Positions 10,770 to 21,799 of a DNA stretch of 64,000 bases are shown piece after piece (positions within the stretch are counted from its first letter, which is position 1; every line of letters begins with the position of its first letter). Location: positions 62,001-126,000 of the forward strand of contig NZ_JAGEOJ010000016.1 of the NCBI RefSeq assembly GCF_017573505.1. Direction: 5' to 3'. The notes beneath the pieces were generated by a model, which ran no database searches, was not told the DNA's origin, and saw only the letters and a program-made list of their open reading frames with translations. Made by a program: the position numbers and the translations under genes. This DNA comes from Actinomadura barringtoniae (GTDB taxonomy: Bacteria; Actinomycetota; Actinomycetes; Streptosporangiales; Streptosporangiaceae).

Positions 10770-11938
10770 CGAAGATCAATGAGCCGTTCCACCGCCGCGT
10801 CGATGACCTCGTCCTTCTTGCAGAACGCGAACCGCACGAAGTGCGCGCCCGCCGCCGCGTCGTCGTAGAAGACCTGCGTGGGGATCGCGACGACGCCCGC
10901 CTTCTCCGGCAGCGCCCGCGCCAGCTCCATCCCGTCGGTGAAGCCGAGCGGGCGGATGTCGGCCTGGACGAAGTAGGTGCCCTGCGGCCGGTAGGTCTCG
11001 AAACCCGCCGCCTCCAGCCCGCTGATCAGCCGGTCGCGCTTGCCCTGCAGGGACTTGCGCAGCTCCTCCACCCACGGCATCTCGTTGCGCAGCGCGTACG
11101 CCGTGGCCCGCTGCCAGGGGCCGCCGACCGCGTAGGTGACGAACTGCTTCACGGTCTGCACGGCGCGGACGTAGGGCGCGGGCGCGGTCACCCAGCCGGT
11201 CTTCCAGCCGGTGACCGAGAACGTCTTGCCGGTGGAGGAGATCGAGACGGTCCGCTCGCGCATCCCCTCCAGCGTGGCCAGCGGGATGTGCTCGGCGTCA
11301 TCGAAGGTGAGGTACTCGTACACCTCGTCGGTGATCGCGACCAGGTCGTGCTCGCGGCAGACGTCGGCGATCACCTGGAGCTCGTCGCGGGTGAAGACGG
11401 TGCCCGCCGGGTTGTGCGGCGAGTTGACCAGGATCACGCGCGTACGCGGGCCGACGGCCGCCCGCAGCTCGTCCGGGTCGAAGGTGAAGCGCCCCTGCAC
11501 CGGGCGCAGCGTCACCGCGCGCCGGACCGCCCCGGCCAGCGCGATGGTGGCGGCGTAGGAGTCGTAGTACGGCTCGAAGACGATGACCTCGTCGCCCGGC
11601 CCGGCCAGCGCCATCACCGAGGCGGCGATGGCCTCGGTGGCGCCGACGGTCACGAAGACCTCGGTCGCCGGGTCGAACTCCAGCCCGTAGCGGTCCAGGC
11701 GCTGCGCCGCGACCGCCTCGCGCAGCTCGGGGATGCCGGGGCCGGGCGGGTACTGGTTGCCGCCGCCGCGGATCGCGTCGATGGCCGCCTCCAGCATCGC
11801 CGGCGGGCCGTCGGTGTCCGGGAAGCCCTGGCCGAGGTTGATGGAGCCGGTGGCGACGGCCATCGCGGACATCTCCGCGAAGATCGTCGTGCCGAAACCC
11901 TGCATGCGCGGTACGAGAGGTTCTCCCACCCGCCCCAC
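10766..11938 (-). CDS. PLP-dependent aminotransferase, class I/II
   Basis: Fold-type I aminotransferase of about 390 residues. Conserved points are NLGQGFPDTDGPP (about 34-46), NQYPPGPGIPELREA (about 62-76), the NSPHNPAGTV stretch, ITDEVYEYLTFDD, and the cofactor lysine in SSTGKTFSVTGWKTGW (about 243). This pattern fits the subgroup containing actinobacterial DapC-like N-succinyldiaminopimelate aminotransferases and methionine/kynurenine aminotransferases; the substrate is not decidable here. The GTG at 11938 is taken as the longest supported start; GTG 11929 and ATG 11905 are alternatives and none has a clear Shine-Dalgarno. It follows the response regulator by 24 bases but has no obvious functional link to the ABC/two-component operon. 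Confidence 0.88.
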   Translation of the reverse strand: MGRVGEPLVPRMQGFGTTIFAEMSAMAVATGSINLGQGFPDTDGPPAMLEAAIDAIRGGGNQYPPGPGIPELREAVAAQRLDRYGLEFDPATEVFVTVGATEAIAASVMALAGPGDEVIVFEPYYDSYAATIALAGAVRRAVTLRPVQGRFTFDPDELRAAVGPRTRVILVNSPHNPAGTVFTRDELQVIADVCREHDLVAITDEVYEYLTFDDAEHIPLATLEGMRERTVSISSTGKTFSVTGWKTGWVTAPAPYVRAVQTVKQFVTYAVGGPWQRATAYALRNEMPWVEELRKSLQGKRDRLISGLEAAGFETYRPQGTYFVQADIRPLGFTDGMELARALPEKAGVVAIPTQVFYDDAAAGAHFVRFAFCKKDEVIDAAVERLIDLR

Positions 11939-11962
11939 CCTAGAAGACCGGGCGCGCCCCGA

Positions 11963-12568
11963 TCAGATCCAGCCCATCTCGCGGGCGGCTCGGACGGCCG
12001 CCAGCCGGTTGGACTCGCCCAGCTTGGTCATCGCGCTCGACAGGTAGTTGCGGACCGTGCCCTCCGACAGGTGCAGCAGCGTCGCGATCCGGCCGGTCTC
12101 GGTGCCCGCGCCGATCAGCCGGAGGATCTCGCGTTCCCGTTCGGTCAGCGGGTTGTCGCCCGCCGCCATCGCGGCCGCGGCCAGCTCGGCGTCCAGGTAG
12201 CGGCCACCCGCGTGGACCTTGCGGATCGCGGCGGCCAGTTCCTCGGTCGGGGCGTCCTTGGCCACGAACCCGCGTACCCCGGCCGCCATCGCCCGGCGCA
12301 GGTAGCCGGGGCGGGCCAGGCTGGTGAGGATGCAGACCGAGCAGCGGGCCCCGGCGCGGTGCAGCTCCTCGGCCACGGTCAGCCCGTCGGCGCCCGGCAT
12401 GTCGATGTCGAGCACGGCGACATCGGGATCGTGCTCGGCGACCGCGGCGGCCACCTCGTCCCCGCGCGCCAGCTCCGAGACCACCTCCAGGTCGTCCTCC
12501 AGGGTGAGGAGGGCGGCCACCGCGCCGCGGATCAGGTGCTCGTCGTCGGCGAGCAGGATCGTGATCAC
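11963..12568 (-). CDS. Response regulator, NarL/DesR type
   Basis: 201-residue two-component regulator. The receiver domain (1-120) has the acidic DDE cluster at residues 8-10, phospho-acceptor Asp in VAVLDIDMPG (about 54), Thr/Ser in ILTSLA and Lys in GFVAKDAPTEEL. The C-terminal LuxR-type helix-turn-helix (about 138-195) reads LTEREREILRLIGAGTETGRIATLLHLSEGTVRNYLSSAMTKLG. Its ATG overlaps the histidine kinase stop by 4 bases (ATGA). Together with kinase, permease and ATPase it forms one minus-strand operon, so it probably controls the exporter in response to the kinase. A 16-bp palindrome upstream of the operon is a candidate binding site. Confidence 0.93.
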   Translation of the reverse strand: MITILLADDEHLIRGAVAALLTLEDDLEVVSELARGDEVAAAVAEHDPDVAVLDIDMPGADGLTVAEELHRAGARCSVCILTSLARPGYLRRAMAAGVRGFVAKDAPTEELAAAIRKVHAGGRYLDAELAAAAMAAGDNPLTEREREILRLIGAGTETGRIATLLHLSEGTVRNYLSSAMTKLGESNRLAAVRAAREMGWI

Positions 12569-13809
12569 GCGGCCTCTCCCAGTGGGATCACCACGCGCAG
12601 CAGGAAGCCGTCGCGGCCGTCCCGGTCGGCGGTGAGCGTGCCGCCGACGACGGCGACCCGTTCGGCCAGCCCGGTAAGGCCGGACCCGGCCTCGGAGTCC
12701 GAGTCGCGGGCGCCGTCGTTGCCCATCTCCAACACCACCGTTCCCGACGAAGTCGGCCCGGGGGGCGTGGGGGGTGGTCCCCCCTCAGGCTGTACGGAGC
12801 CACCGTAGACGAGGACGGAGATGCGGCAGCGGCGCGCCTCGCTGTGCTTGATCACGTTCGTGGCGCCCTCGCGGATCACCCAGGCGAGCACGGACCGTAC
12901 CTCCGGTGGGAGCTCGGGCGGCGGCTCGGTCTCGCACCGCACGCCGGCCGCCTCCAGTACGGCGCGCACGCCCGCGAGCTCGGCGTCGAACTCGACCGCG
13001 CGGTAGCCGCGTACGGCGGCCCGCACCTCGCGCAGGGCGCCTCGGGCCGCGTTGCGCACGTCCATCATCTCCGCCTTGGCGCGGTCGGGGTCGCCCTCGG
13101 TCATCCGCATGGCCAGCTCGCTCTTGACCGCGATGAGGGAGAGGCTGTGGCCGAGCAGGTCGTGCAGGTCGCGGGAGAAGCGGACCCGTTCCTCGGTGAC
13201 CGCGAGTCTGGCCTGCGCCTCGCGGGCGGCGTGCGCCTCCTGGTGCAGGTCCCACATGCGCATCTGGTAGCGGTTGAAGTAGACCGCGACAGCGAAGGAG
13301 ACCGAGAGGACCGCGAACGTGATCGGGATCGAGGCCCACCCCCTGCCGTACCAGTGCGACGGGTGGTTGGCGGCGACGATGATCGGCGTGCAGTAGGCCG
13401 CGGTTCCCAGGCACAGCGCGGTCAGCCGCCGCCGGTTCCGCTCCGAGAGCGACACCGTGCCCACCCAGAAGACCGGGACCAGGATCCACACGGGCTGGCT
13501 GAGCATCATCAGGGCCAGCAACGCCGTGACGGCGCCGCTCGCGATCCGGTCCCGGCGGGTCGCCCGGCCCATCAGGCCGGCCCGGATCAGCCGCTCGTAG
13601 AACAGGCAGCCGACGACGAGCCCGGCGGTGGCGGCCACGGCCACCGGGACCGGCAGCTTTCCGCCGGCGGTCTGGTCGAACAGGGCGATCACGGGCGGCG
13701 CGATGATGCCCACCATGGCGAACATGAAGGACCAGTAGGTCACCCGGCGGAACTTCTCGAACCCGCTCGCCGCGCGTTCTTCGAGTTCGGCGGCGGTCGC
13801 GGAGCCCAT
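12565..13809 (-). CDS. Sensor histidine kinase, DesK/NarL-partner type
   Basis: 414-residue membrane kinase. About six hydrophobic helices fill residues 20-180 (e.g. FAMVGIIAPPVIALF, VAVAATAGLVVGCLFY, ITFAVLSVSFAVAVYF) without a large sensor loop. A coiled linker leads to the HisKA_3 box RVRFSRDLHDLLGHSLSL with the phospho-accepting His near residue 222, and an HATPase domain with the EGATNVIKHSEA N-box and GSGLTGLAERV G-box near the end. An unusual low-complexity insertion (PEGGPPPTPPGPTSSG) sits inside the ATPase domain between strands. ATG 13809 is selected for the GGAGG 9 bases upstream, 38 bases after the permease stop; the frame is open farther upstream but would overlap the permease. 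Confidence 0.92.
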   Translation of the reverse strand: MGSATAAELEERAASGFEKFRRVTYWSFMFAMVGIIAPPVIALFDQTAGGKLPVPVAVAATAGLVVGCLFYERLIRAGLMGRATRRDRIASGAVTALLALMMLSQPVWILVPVFWVGTVSLSERNRRRLTALCLGTAAYCTPIIVAANHPSHWYGRGWASIPITFAVLSVSFAVAVYFNRYQMRMWDLHQEAHAAREAQARLAVTEERVRFSRDLHDLLGHSLSLIAVKSELAMRMTEGDPDRAKAEMMDVRNAARGALREVRAAVRGYRAVEFDAELAGVRAVLEAAGVRCETEPPPELPPEVRSVLAWVIREGATNVIKHSEARRCRISVLVYGGSVQPEGGPPPTPPGPTSSGTVVLEMGNDGARDSDSEAGSGLTGLAERVAVVGGTLTADRDGRDGFLLRVVIPLGEAA

Positions 13810-13847
13810 GTCAGTCGTCCTCCCCCCTCTCGCGCACACTATCGGGA

Positions 13848-14600
13848 TCAGGCATGCCGGGGCTCCCACCGGAACCAGCGGCGGGCCGCCCACAGCCCCA
13901 GGGCCGCCCAGAGGACGAAGATCCCGAGCGCCTTGGCGTACGAGGCGAGCGAGCCGTCTCCGAAGTAGGCGTCGCGGGTGATCTCCACCAGCGGGCTCAG
14001 CGGCAGGAACCGCGCCGCCTGCTGGACGGCCTCGGGCGCGCTGTCCAGCGGGAACATCACGCCTGAGCCGATCATGCACGCGAAGATCAGCGGCAGTACG
14101 GTCAGCTGGGCCATGTCGGCGTTCGGCGTGAGCCCGGAGACCGCGAACGCCAGCAGCGCGAACACCGGGATGCCGAGCACGAGGCCCACCAGCAGCATCG
14201 GGAGGTCGGCCGGGAACCTGCCGCCCAGCGTGGCGCCCATGACCACCAGGAGGAGAACGGCCTGGATCAGGTAGAGGGCCCCGGACATCACGGCGCTGCC
14301 GCCCAGCAGCTCGGCCTCCGTCAGCGGCCCGCTGCGCAACCGCTTGAGCGTGAGGTCCTCGCGCCGTGCGGTGAAGACGGTCACCAGGTTCATGAAGACC
14401 GAGAAGACCAGGAAGTAGGCCAGGTAGCCGGTGCCGACGTACAACGCCGAGTCGATGCCCGCGCTCTTCTGCCCCTTGACCGAGTACAGCACCGAGGCGA
14501 ACAGCAGCGGCAGGCCGATCACGGTGAACAACGCGGTCCGGTTGCGCCACAGCAGGGACAGATCCAGCCGGACGACCCACATGACATTGGCGAGTCTCAT
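13848..14600 (-). CDS. ABC-2 type exporter permease
   Basis: 250-residue inner-membrane subunit with six hydrophobic segments spread over the chain (for example ALYVGTGYLAYFLVFSVFMNLV, LYLIQAVLLLVVMGATLG, MLLVGLVLGIPVFALLAFAVSGL and the last ALGIFVLWAALGLWAARRWF). The ARREDLTLKRLRSGPL cytoplasmic loop is typical of ABC-2 permeases of drug or lipid exporters. Its ATG overlaps the ATPase stop by 4 bases (ATGA). With kinase and regulator directly downstream, this matches two-component-linked exporters that respond to envelope stress or membrane-active compounds. The exported substrate cannot be read from the sequence. Confidence 0.92.
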   Translation of the reverse strand: MRLANVMWVVRLDLSLLWRNRTALFTVIGLPLLFASVLYSVKGQKSAGIDSALYVGTGYLAYFLVFSVFMNLVTVFTARREDLTLKRLRSGPLTEAELLGGSAVMSGALYLIQAVLLLVVMGATLGGRFPADLPMLLVGLVLGIPVFALLAFAVSGLTPNADMAQLTVLPLIFACMIGSGVMFPLDSAPEAVQQAARFLPLSPLVEITRDAYFGDGSLASYAKALGIFVLWAALGLWAARRWFRWEPRHA

Positions 14601-15508
14601 CGCGCTCCCCCATCGGCGGTGTTCAGGAAGACGTCCTCCAGCGAGGCCGAACGGGCCTGGAGACCGTCCAGCTCCAGCGACCGTTCCTCGGCCCAGCGCA
14701 GCAGTTCGTACAGCGGCCGTTGCACGCCGGTGACGGTGTAGGTGGCGACGGCCTGCCCGTTGGCGATCGCAATGTCGGCGGCGCTCCCCCGCAGCGACGG
14801 CAGCTCACCGACCGGGACCTGGTGCGGCACCTGGAAGGTGATCCGGTCCCCGTGCCCGGCGACCACCTCGGCGACGGTGCCGCTCAGCTCGATCCGCCCC
14901 CGGTGCATGATCGCGAGCCGGTCGGCCAGCCGTTCGGCCTCCTCCAGGTAGTGCGTGGTCAGCAGCACCGTGGTGCCGCCCGCGACCAGCCCCTGAACGA
15001 TCTCCCAGGTGGCCCGCCGCGCCTCCGGGTCCATACCGGTGGTCGGCTCATCCAGGAACAGCACCCGGGGCCGCCCGAGCAGCGCCAGCGCCAGGTCCAG
15101 GCGCCGCTTCTGCCCGCCCGACAGCTGCCGGGTCCGTACATCCGCCTTGTCGGCCAGCCCGGTCAGCTCCAGCACGTCCTCGCGCGGCGCCCCCGCGAGG
15201 CCGCGCCAGTGCCGCACCGTCTCGGCGACCGTCAGGTCGGCGAAGAACCCCGCCTCCTGGAGCATGATCCCCAGCTGCGGCCGGAGCTCCCGCCGATCCC
15301 GGTACGGCTCCATCCCGAGCACCCGCACCTCGCCCGCGTGAACGGGCCGGAAGCCCTCCAGCGCCTCCATCGTCGTCGTCTTTCCGGCCCCGTTGGTGCC
15401 GAGCAGGGCGAACAGCTCGCCCTCCCGCACATCGAACGAGACCCCTCCCACGGCCTCGAAGTCCCCGTACCGCTGCCGCAGGCCCTCGACCTGTATGGCT
15501 TGATCCAT
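14597..15508 (-). CDS. ABC exporter ATP-binding protein
   Basis: 303-residue ATPase that powers the permease encoded after it. Walker A LLGTNGAGKTTT (about 35-46), the Q-loop LGIMLQEAGFFADLT, signature RQLSGGQKRRLDLA (about 131-144), Walker B RVLFLDEPTTGMDPE and the switch His in LLTTHYLEEAERL are all intact. The C-terminal third (about 220-303) is the usual substrate-linked extension ending SLEDVFLNTADG, common in DrrA/CcmA-like drug exporter ATPases. It is the first gene of the ATPase-permease-kinase-regulator operon. The start ATG at 15508 is 79 bases from a perfect 16-bp palindrome in the divergent promoter region. Confidence 0.95.
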   Translation of the reverse strand: MDQAIQVEGLRQRYGDFEAVGGVSFDVREGELFALLGTNGAGKTTTMEALEGFRPVHAGEVRVLGMEPYRDRRELRPQLGIMLQEAGFFADLTVAETVRHWRGLAGAPREDVLELTGLADKADVRTRQLSGGQKRRLDLALALLGRPRVLFLDEPTTGMDPEARRATWEIVQGLVAGGTTVLLTTHYLEEAERLADRLAIMHRGRIELSGTVAEVVAGHGDRITFQVPHQVPVGELPSLRGSAADIAIANGQAVATYTVTGVQRPLYELLRWAEERSLELDGLQARSASLEDVFLNTADGGAR

Positions 15509-15587
15509 GCCTCAAGCCTCCCGGCGCGCCCGCTCCCCCGGTAGAAGCCGCCGTCATCGGCTCCGGACGCGCCGGTCACACGATCGA

Positions 15588-15603
15588 CATGACAGCTGTC
15601 ATG
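15588..15603. promoter_or_regulatory. Perfect 16-bp palindrome in a divergent promoter region
   Basis: CATGACAGCTGTCATG is a perfect palindrome located between the ABC exporter operon (starting 15508, minus) and the carbon-nitrogen hydrolase gene (starting 15618, plus). Only 14 bases separate it from the hydrolase ATG, so a protein bound here would block or control that gene directly. It may be the site of the DesR-like regulator or of an unlinked repressor. Confidence 0.55.
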
Positions 15604-15617
15604 CGTAGGCTGGGGGC

Positions 15618-16406
15618 ATGCGCGTGGCTTTGTGTCAGATCGAGGTCGGCGACGACCCCAAGGAGAACCTCCAGCGGATGATCGACGCCCTGCGCGGGGC
15701 GCCGGAGGCCGACCTGGCGGTGTTCCCCGAGGCGTCCATGGTCAGGTTCGGCAACCGGCTCGCGGACGTCGCCGAGCCGCTGGACGGCCCGTTCGTCACG
15801 GCCCTACGCAAGGCGGCCCGCGAGCACCACACCGCCGTGATCGCGGGCGTCTTCGAGCCCGCCGGAGACCGCGTCCACAACACGGTCGTGGGGATCGAGG
15901 CCACCGGCGAGATCTCCGGCTCGTACCGCAAGATCCATCTGTTCGACGCGTTCAGCGACCGCGAGTCCGAGGACGTCGCCCCGGGCGCCGAACCGGTCGT
16001 GCTGGACCTGGCCGGGACCCACATCGGCGTGATCACCTGCTACGACGTGCGCTTCCCCGAGCTGGCCCGCGCCCTGGTCGACCGCGGCGCCGAGATCCTG
16101 GCCGTCCCCGCCGCCTGGGCCCAGGGCGTCTTCAAGGAAGAGCACTGGACCACCCTGGTCCGCGCCCGCGCGATCGAGAACACCACCTGGGTGATCGCCG
16201 TCGACAAGGCCCCCGACCGTTCCCGCCCGCCGCGCGGCGCCCCCGGCGGCGTCGGCCGCAGCCAGCTGATCGACCCGATGGGCACCGTCGTCGCCGACCT
16301 CGGCCCGTTCCCCGCGGTCCGCGTCGCCGAGCTCGACCTGGGCGTCACCGAGCGGGTCCGGTCGATCCTGCCGTCCCTGACCCACCGCCGCCCCGAGCTG
16401 TTCTGA
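15618..16406 (+). CDS. Carbon-nitrogen hydrolase (nitrilase superfamily)
   Basis: 262-residue hydrolase that cleaves a C-N amide or nitrile bond in the cytoplasm. The catalytic triad is clear: Glu in LAVFPEAS (about 39), Lys in YRKIHLFD (about 111) and Cys in VITCYDVRFPE (about 144). Length and the ARAIENTTWVIAVDK and GRSQLIDPMGTV segments fit the small omega-amidase/Nit-type branch. Such enzymes deamidate omega-amides (alpha-ketoglutaramate, ketosuccinamate and similar) or deaminated glutathione. Malonamate, a possible product of the pyrimidine route suggested for this window, would also be a short omega-amide; that link is speculation. It starts just after the palindrome at 15588-15603 and converges on codA with an 11-base gap. 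Confidence 0.9.
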   Translation: MRVALCQIEVGDDPKENLQRMIDALRGAPEADLAVFPEASMVRFGNRLADVAEPLDGPFVTALRKAAREHHTAVIAGVFEPAGDRVHNTVVGIEATGEISGSYRKIHLFDAFSDRESEDVAPGAEPVVLDLAGTHIGVITCYDVRFPELARALVDRGAEILAVPAAWAQGVFKEEHWTTLVRARAIENTTWVIAVDKAPDRSRPPRGAPGGVGRSQLIDPMGTVVADLGPFPAVRVAELDLGVTERVRSILPSLTHRRPELF

Positions 16407-16416
16407 CCCCGGCGGC

Positions 16417-17745
16417 TCAGTCCGTCGGCGTCCTTGGCGTCCATGGCGCCCCCGGCGTCATGCCCCGGTCGCGCTCGCGGATGAAGTCGACGTGCTCCGG
16501 CTCGCGGCCGGGCCAGGTGAGGCGGGTGGGGGTGACGGGCGTCTCGGCGAGCACGCGGCCCCGGGAGATGACGTGGCTGGGGCGGGTCTGGCGGCGTACG
16601 GCGTCGCGGGGCGAGGCGGCCGGGAGGACGACCAGGTCGGCCGGGCGGCCGGGCTCGATGCCGTAGGCGTCGGTCAGGTTGAGGACGCGGGCGGCGCGGC
16701 TGGTGACCATGGCGAACGCCTCGTCGATCTCGGCGGCGCCGGTGAGCTGGGCGGCGGCGATGCCCGCCAGGGCGACCTGGAGGGGGAACGCGGTTCCGAG
16801 CGGATACCAGGGGTCCATCACGTCGTCATGGCCGAACGCCACGTTCACGCCCGCCGCGAGCATCTCCTTGACCTGGGTGAGGCCGCGGCGCTTGGGGTAG
16901 GCGTCGAAGCGGCCCTGCAGGCAGAGGTTGGCGAGCGGGTTGCAGACCAGGTTGATGCCGCTGCGGGCCAGGATGCGCTGCAGCTTGTACGAGTAGGCGC
17001 CGTTGTAGGAGCCCATGGCGGTGGTATGGGAGGCGGTCGCGCGCTCGCGCAGGCCGCCGCGCCGGGCGAGGGTCGCCAGGACCTCGACGAAGCGGGACTG
17101 CTCGTCGTCGATCTCGTCGCAGTGGGCGTCGATGAGCAGGCCGTGGCGTTCGGCCAGCCGGAACGCGATCTCCAGGGAACGGACGCCGTCCTCACGGGTG
17201 TCCTCGAAGTGCGGGATCGCGCCGATGACGTCGACGCCTCGGCGGGCCGCCTCCTCGAGCAGCTCGGCGCCGTCGTCGAAGGAGCAGACGCCCTCCTGCG
17301 GGAAGGCCACGAGCTGGACGTTGACGACGTCACGGACCTGCTCGCGGACCTCCAGCATCGCGTCGAGGGCCACCAGGCCGGGATCGGTGACGTCCACGTG
17401 GCTGCGGACGTGCAGGACGCCGTTGGCCGCGTACCAGCGCAGGACCTCGGTGGCGCGGGCGATCACGTCGGCGCGGGTGAGGGTCTGCTTGCGTTCGCTC
17501 CAGACCGCGATGCCCTCCCAGAGGGACCCGGAGGCGTTCCAGCGCGGCTCGCCCGCGGTGAGCGTGGTGTCGAGGTGAACGTGAGGCTCGACGAACGGCG
17601 GGCCGACCAGGGCCCCGGAGGCGTCCAGGAGCACCTCGCCCCGGCCCTGGCCTGCGGGCAGGACGCGGCCGAAGCGGTCACCGTCGATCTCGATGTCATG
17701 AAGGCCGTCGCGACCGTGCAGGTGGGCGTTGCGGATCTGGATCAT
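16417..17745 (-). CDS. codA: Cytosine deaminase (amidohydrolase family)
   Basis: Converts cytosine to uracil plus ammonia (related members take isoguanine or creatinine). The 442-residue protein has the metal motif VEPHVHLDTTL (about 52-62), the CodA-typical GSLWEGIAVWSERKQTLT, VRSHVDVTD, LLIDAHCDEIDDEQSRF with metal His and catalytic Glu, TASHTTAMGSYN and VAFGHDDVMDPWYPLG with the final Asp. The ATG at 17745 has AGGAG 6 bases upstream. It is a single gene convergent with the carbon-nitrogen hydrolase. Making uracil fits with the uracil permease and molybdenum hydroxylase at 35-41 kb, but plain pyrimidine salvage is an equally good role. Confidence 0.88.
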   Translation of the reverse strand: MIQIRNAHLHGRDGLHDIEIDGDRFGRVLPAGQGRGEVLLDASGALVGPPFVEPHVHLDTTLTAGEPRWNASGSLWEGIAVWSERKQTLTRADVIARATEVLRWYAANGVLHVRSHVDVTDPGLVALDAMLEVREQVRDVVNVQLVAFPQEGVCSFDDGAELLEEAARRGVDVIGAIPHFEDTREDGVRSLEIAFRLAERHGLLIDAHCDEIDDEQSRFVEVLATLARRGGLRERATASHTTAMGSYNGAYSYKLQRILARSGINLVCNPLANLCLQGRFDAYPKRRGLTQVKEMLAAGVNVAFGHDDVMDPWYPLGTAFPLQVALAGIAAAQLTGAAEIDEAFAMVTSRAARVLNLTDAYGIEPGRPADLVVLPAASPRDAVRRQTRPSHVISRGRVLAETPVTPTRLTWPGREPEHVDFIRERDRGMTPGAPWTPRTPTD

Positions 17746-17795
17746 GCCAGGCTCCTGCGGCGGGCGGCCGTGTCCGGGTTGAGCTGTGACGATGA

Positions 17796-19748
<1,953 letters not shown>

Positions 19749-19749
<1 letters not shown>

Positions 19750-20936
19750 CAGCGCTCCTCTTCGTCGGGTTCGTCGTCGGGTTCGGTCTCGGTCGCGTCC
19801 AGCCAGGCCAGGATCGCCTCGGTGTGCTCGCCGAGCAGCGGCGGCGCGGTGTGCTCGCGCGGCGCCGCGCCGTCGAAGCGCAGCGGCGGCCCGGGCAGCT
19901 CGATCGGGCCGAGCCTCGGGTGGTCGACCTCGATGACCAGGCCCTGCGAACGGGTCTGCTCCCACTCGTAGACCTCGTCGATGGAACGGACCGACCCGGC
20001 CGGGACGCCCGCCTCCCCCAGCCGGTCCAGCCACTCCCGCCGGGTGCCGCCCGCCAGCGCCTCCTCGATCGCCTCGGTCAGCTGCGCGCGGCGCGCCGAG
20101 CGGGCCGGGATCGTCGCGTACGCAGGGTCGTCGGGGTCCAGGCCGACCAGGGGCGCGAACCGGTGCCACAGGTTCTGGTTCGCGACGCCGATCTGCAGGA
20201 TGCCGTCGGCACAGCGGAACGTGCCGTACGGGGCGATCGAGGGATGGTCGTTGCCGACCGACTCGGGCACGTCCTTGGCGACCGTCCAGCGGGTGCCCTG
20301 GAACATGTGCGCGCCGACGACCGACGCCAGCAGCGAGGTCCGCACGACCGTGCCGCGCCCGGTCCGTTCCCGCTCGTACAGCGCCGCCAGCACGCCGGAC
20401 ACGCCGTTGGACGCGGCGAGGACGTCGGCGATCGACAGGCCCACCTTGCTGGGCGTGCCGGGCGGACCGGTGACGCTCATGATCCCGGCCTCGCCCTGCA
20501 TGATCGCGTCGTAGCCGGGCCGGTCGCCCTCGGGGCCGTCGTGCCCGAACCCGGTGATCGACAGCACCACCAGGCGCTCGTTCAGCTCGTGCAGGCGTTC
20601 CACCGGGAAGCCGAGCCGGTCCAGGACGCCGCGCCGGAAGTTCTCCACCAGCACGTCCGCGCGCCGGACCAGCCGCTCCAGGGTCGCCTTCCCTTCGCCG
20701 GACTTCAGGTCGAGGGTGATCGACTCCTTGTTGCGGTTGCACGACAGGTAGTAGGTGCTGATCTCGTCGTCGCCGGCGAACGGCGGGCCCCAGCCGCGCG
20801 TCTCGTCGCCGGTGCCGGGCTGCTCGACCTTGATGACGCGGGCGCCCAGGTCGGCGAGGGTCTGGGTGGCGTGCGGCCCGGCCACCACGCGGCTGAGGTC
20901 GACGACGAGGACGCCGTCGAGCGGTCCGGTGGGCAA
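19749..20936 (-). CDS. CaiB/BaiF family (class III) CoA transferase
   Basis: 395-residue CoA transferase that moves CoA between carboxylic acids. The family opening PLDGVLVVDLSRVVAGPHATQTLADLGARVIKVEQPGTGDETR is present, followed by SCNRNKESITLDLKSGEG, ADVLVENFRRGVLDRLG, and the conserved Asp143 in RPGYDAIMQGEAGIMSVTG, which corresponds to the covalent Asp of formyl-CoA transferase. The TTG at 20936 is taken as start because AAGGAGGAG lies immediately upstream at good spacing and no ATG/GTG fits. An acidic tail (ATETEPDDEPDEEER) ends the protein. It precedes matB in a two-gene operon, so it may pass CoA between malonyl-CoA and another dicarboxylate; this is inference. Confidence 0.88.
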
Positions 20937-21011
20937 AGAGCTCCTCCTTCGGGGGCAGCGCCCGGCAAACGCCGGACCGGCGGGCCGATACCTCCTGTAC
21001 CTCCTGGAAGT

Positions 21012-21641
21012 ATGCCGTTCGTGCCAGACCAGACCCTGACCTACCCGGCCCTTGCCGGGCGGGTGCTCGCGCTGCCGCCCTCCTGCGGGCCGGTGCGCGT
21101 CGTCGCGATCGACGGCCCGAGCGGCGCGGGCAAGTCCACGTTCGCGCCCCGGCTGGCCGCCGCGCTCGGCGACGCCCTGGACGACGGCCTCGGTGAGGCT
21201 CCCGTGGTGCGCTCGGACGACTTCCGCGTCCCGTGGGACTCCGACCCGCTGACCTGGTGGAAGCCGCTGGAGGACGCCGTGCTCGGCCCGCTGGCCACCG
21301 GCGGGGCGGCCGTGCTGCGCCGGTACGACTGGCATCGCGACATCTACGGCGACCCCGAGCGGATCGCGGCCCGCGAGGCGTTGATCATCGAGGGCGTCGG
21401 GGCCGCGTGGCACGGGTCGCCCGCCGCGTACCGGATCTGGATCGACGCGCCGCGCGAGGTCCGCCGCACCCGCGCGCTGGCCCGCGACGGCGCCGAGTGG
21501 GCCGATGCCTGGGACGACTGGGCGACCCGCGAGGAGCGCCATTTCGCCGCCGACGGAACTCGCGGCCTCATCGACCTCGCCGTCGACGGCACCCGCGTCG
21601 GCGCCACCGCGTTCACCACCGCGTCCGCCACCGGCCGCTGA
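21012..21641 (+). CDS. P-loop kinase, uridine kinase-like
   Basis: 209-residue ATP-binding protein. Walker A is IDGPSGAGKST (about 33-43), then a VRSDDFRVPWDS segment, the RRYDWHRDIYGDPERI region and a Walker B-like ALIIEGVGAAW, all as in actinobacterial proteins annotated as uridine kinase or AAA (d)NTPase. RIWIDAPREVRRTRALARDG fits the lid region. The phosphoryl acceptor is uncertain. ATG 21012 is close to a GGAAG tract; GTG 21021 in the same frame has better spacing. It is divergent from the CoA transferase-matB operon, the 75-base gap serving both. Confidence 0.75.
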   Translation: MPFVPDQTLTYPALAGRVLALPPSCGPVRVVAIDGPSGAGKSTFAPRLAAALGDALDDGLGEAPVVRSDDFRVPWDSDPLTWWKPLEDAVLGPLATGGAAVLRRYDWHRDIYGDPERIAAREALIIEGVGAAWHGSPAAYRIWIDAPREVRRTRALARDGAEWADAWDDWATREERHFAADGTRGLIDLAVDGTRVGATAFTTASATGR

Positions 21642-21799
21642 TCACCGCCCGCCGATCGCCGCTCGCAGCCGGAAAGCATCGGCCAAAAGGGTTTCCGGGC
21701 GTTGGAACGTGCTCCACCGCCCTATCGAACGGGTTACTGTATGGGCACTCACGACTCCGCCCTGCCCCCGCGGATCGTCCGGCAGCGGAGGTCGCGGAG

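Noticed and set aside
12810..14613. Longer upstream form of the histidine kinase frame starting at 14613
   Set aside because: The extra part overlaps the permease gene in another frame and is Arg/Gly-rich; ATG 13809 has a proper ribosome binding site.
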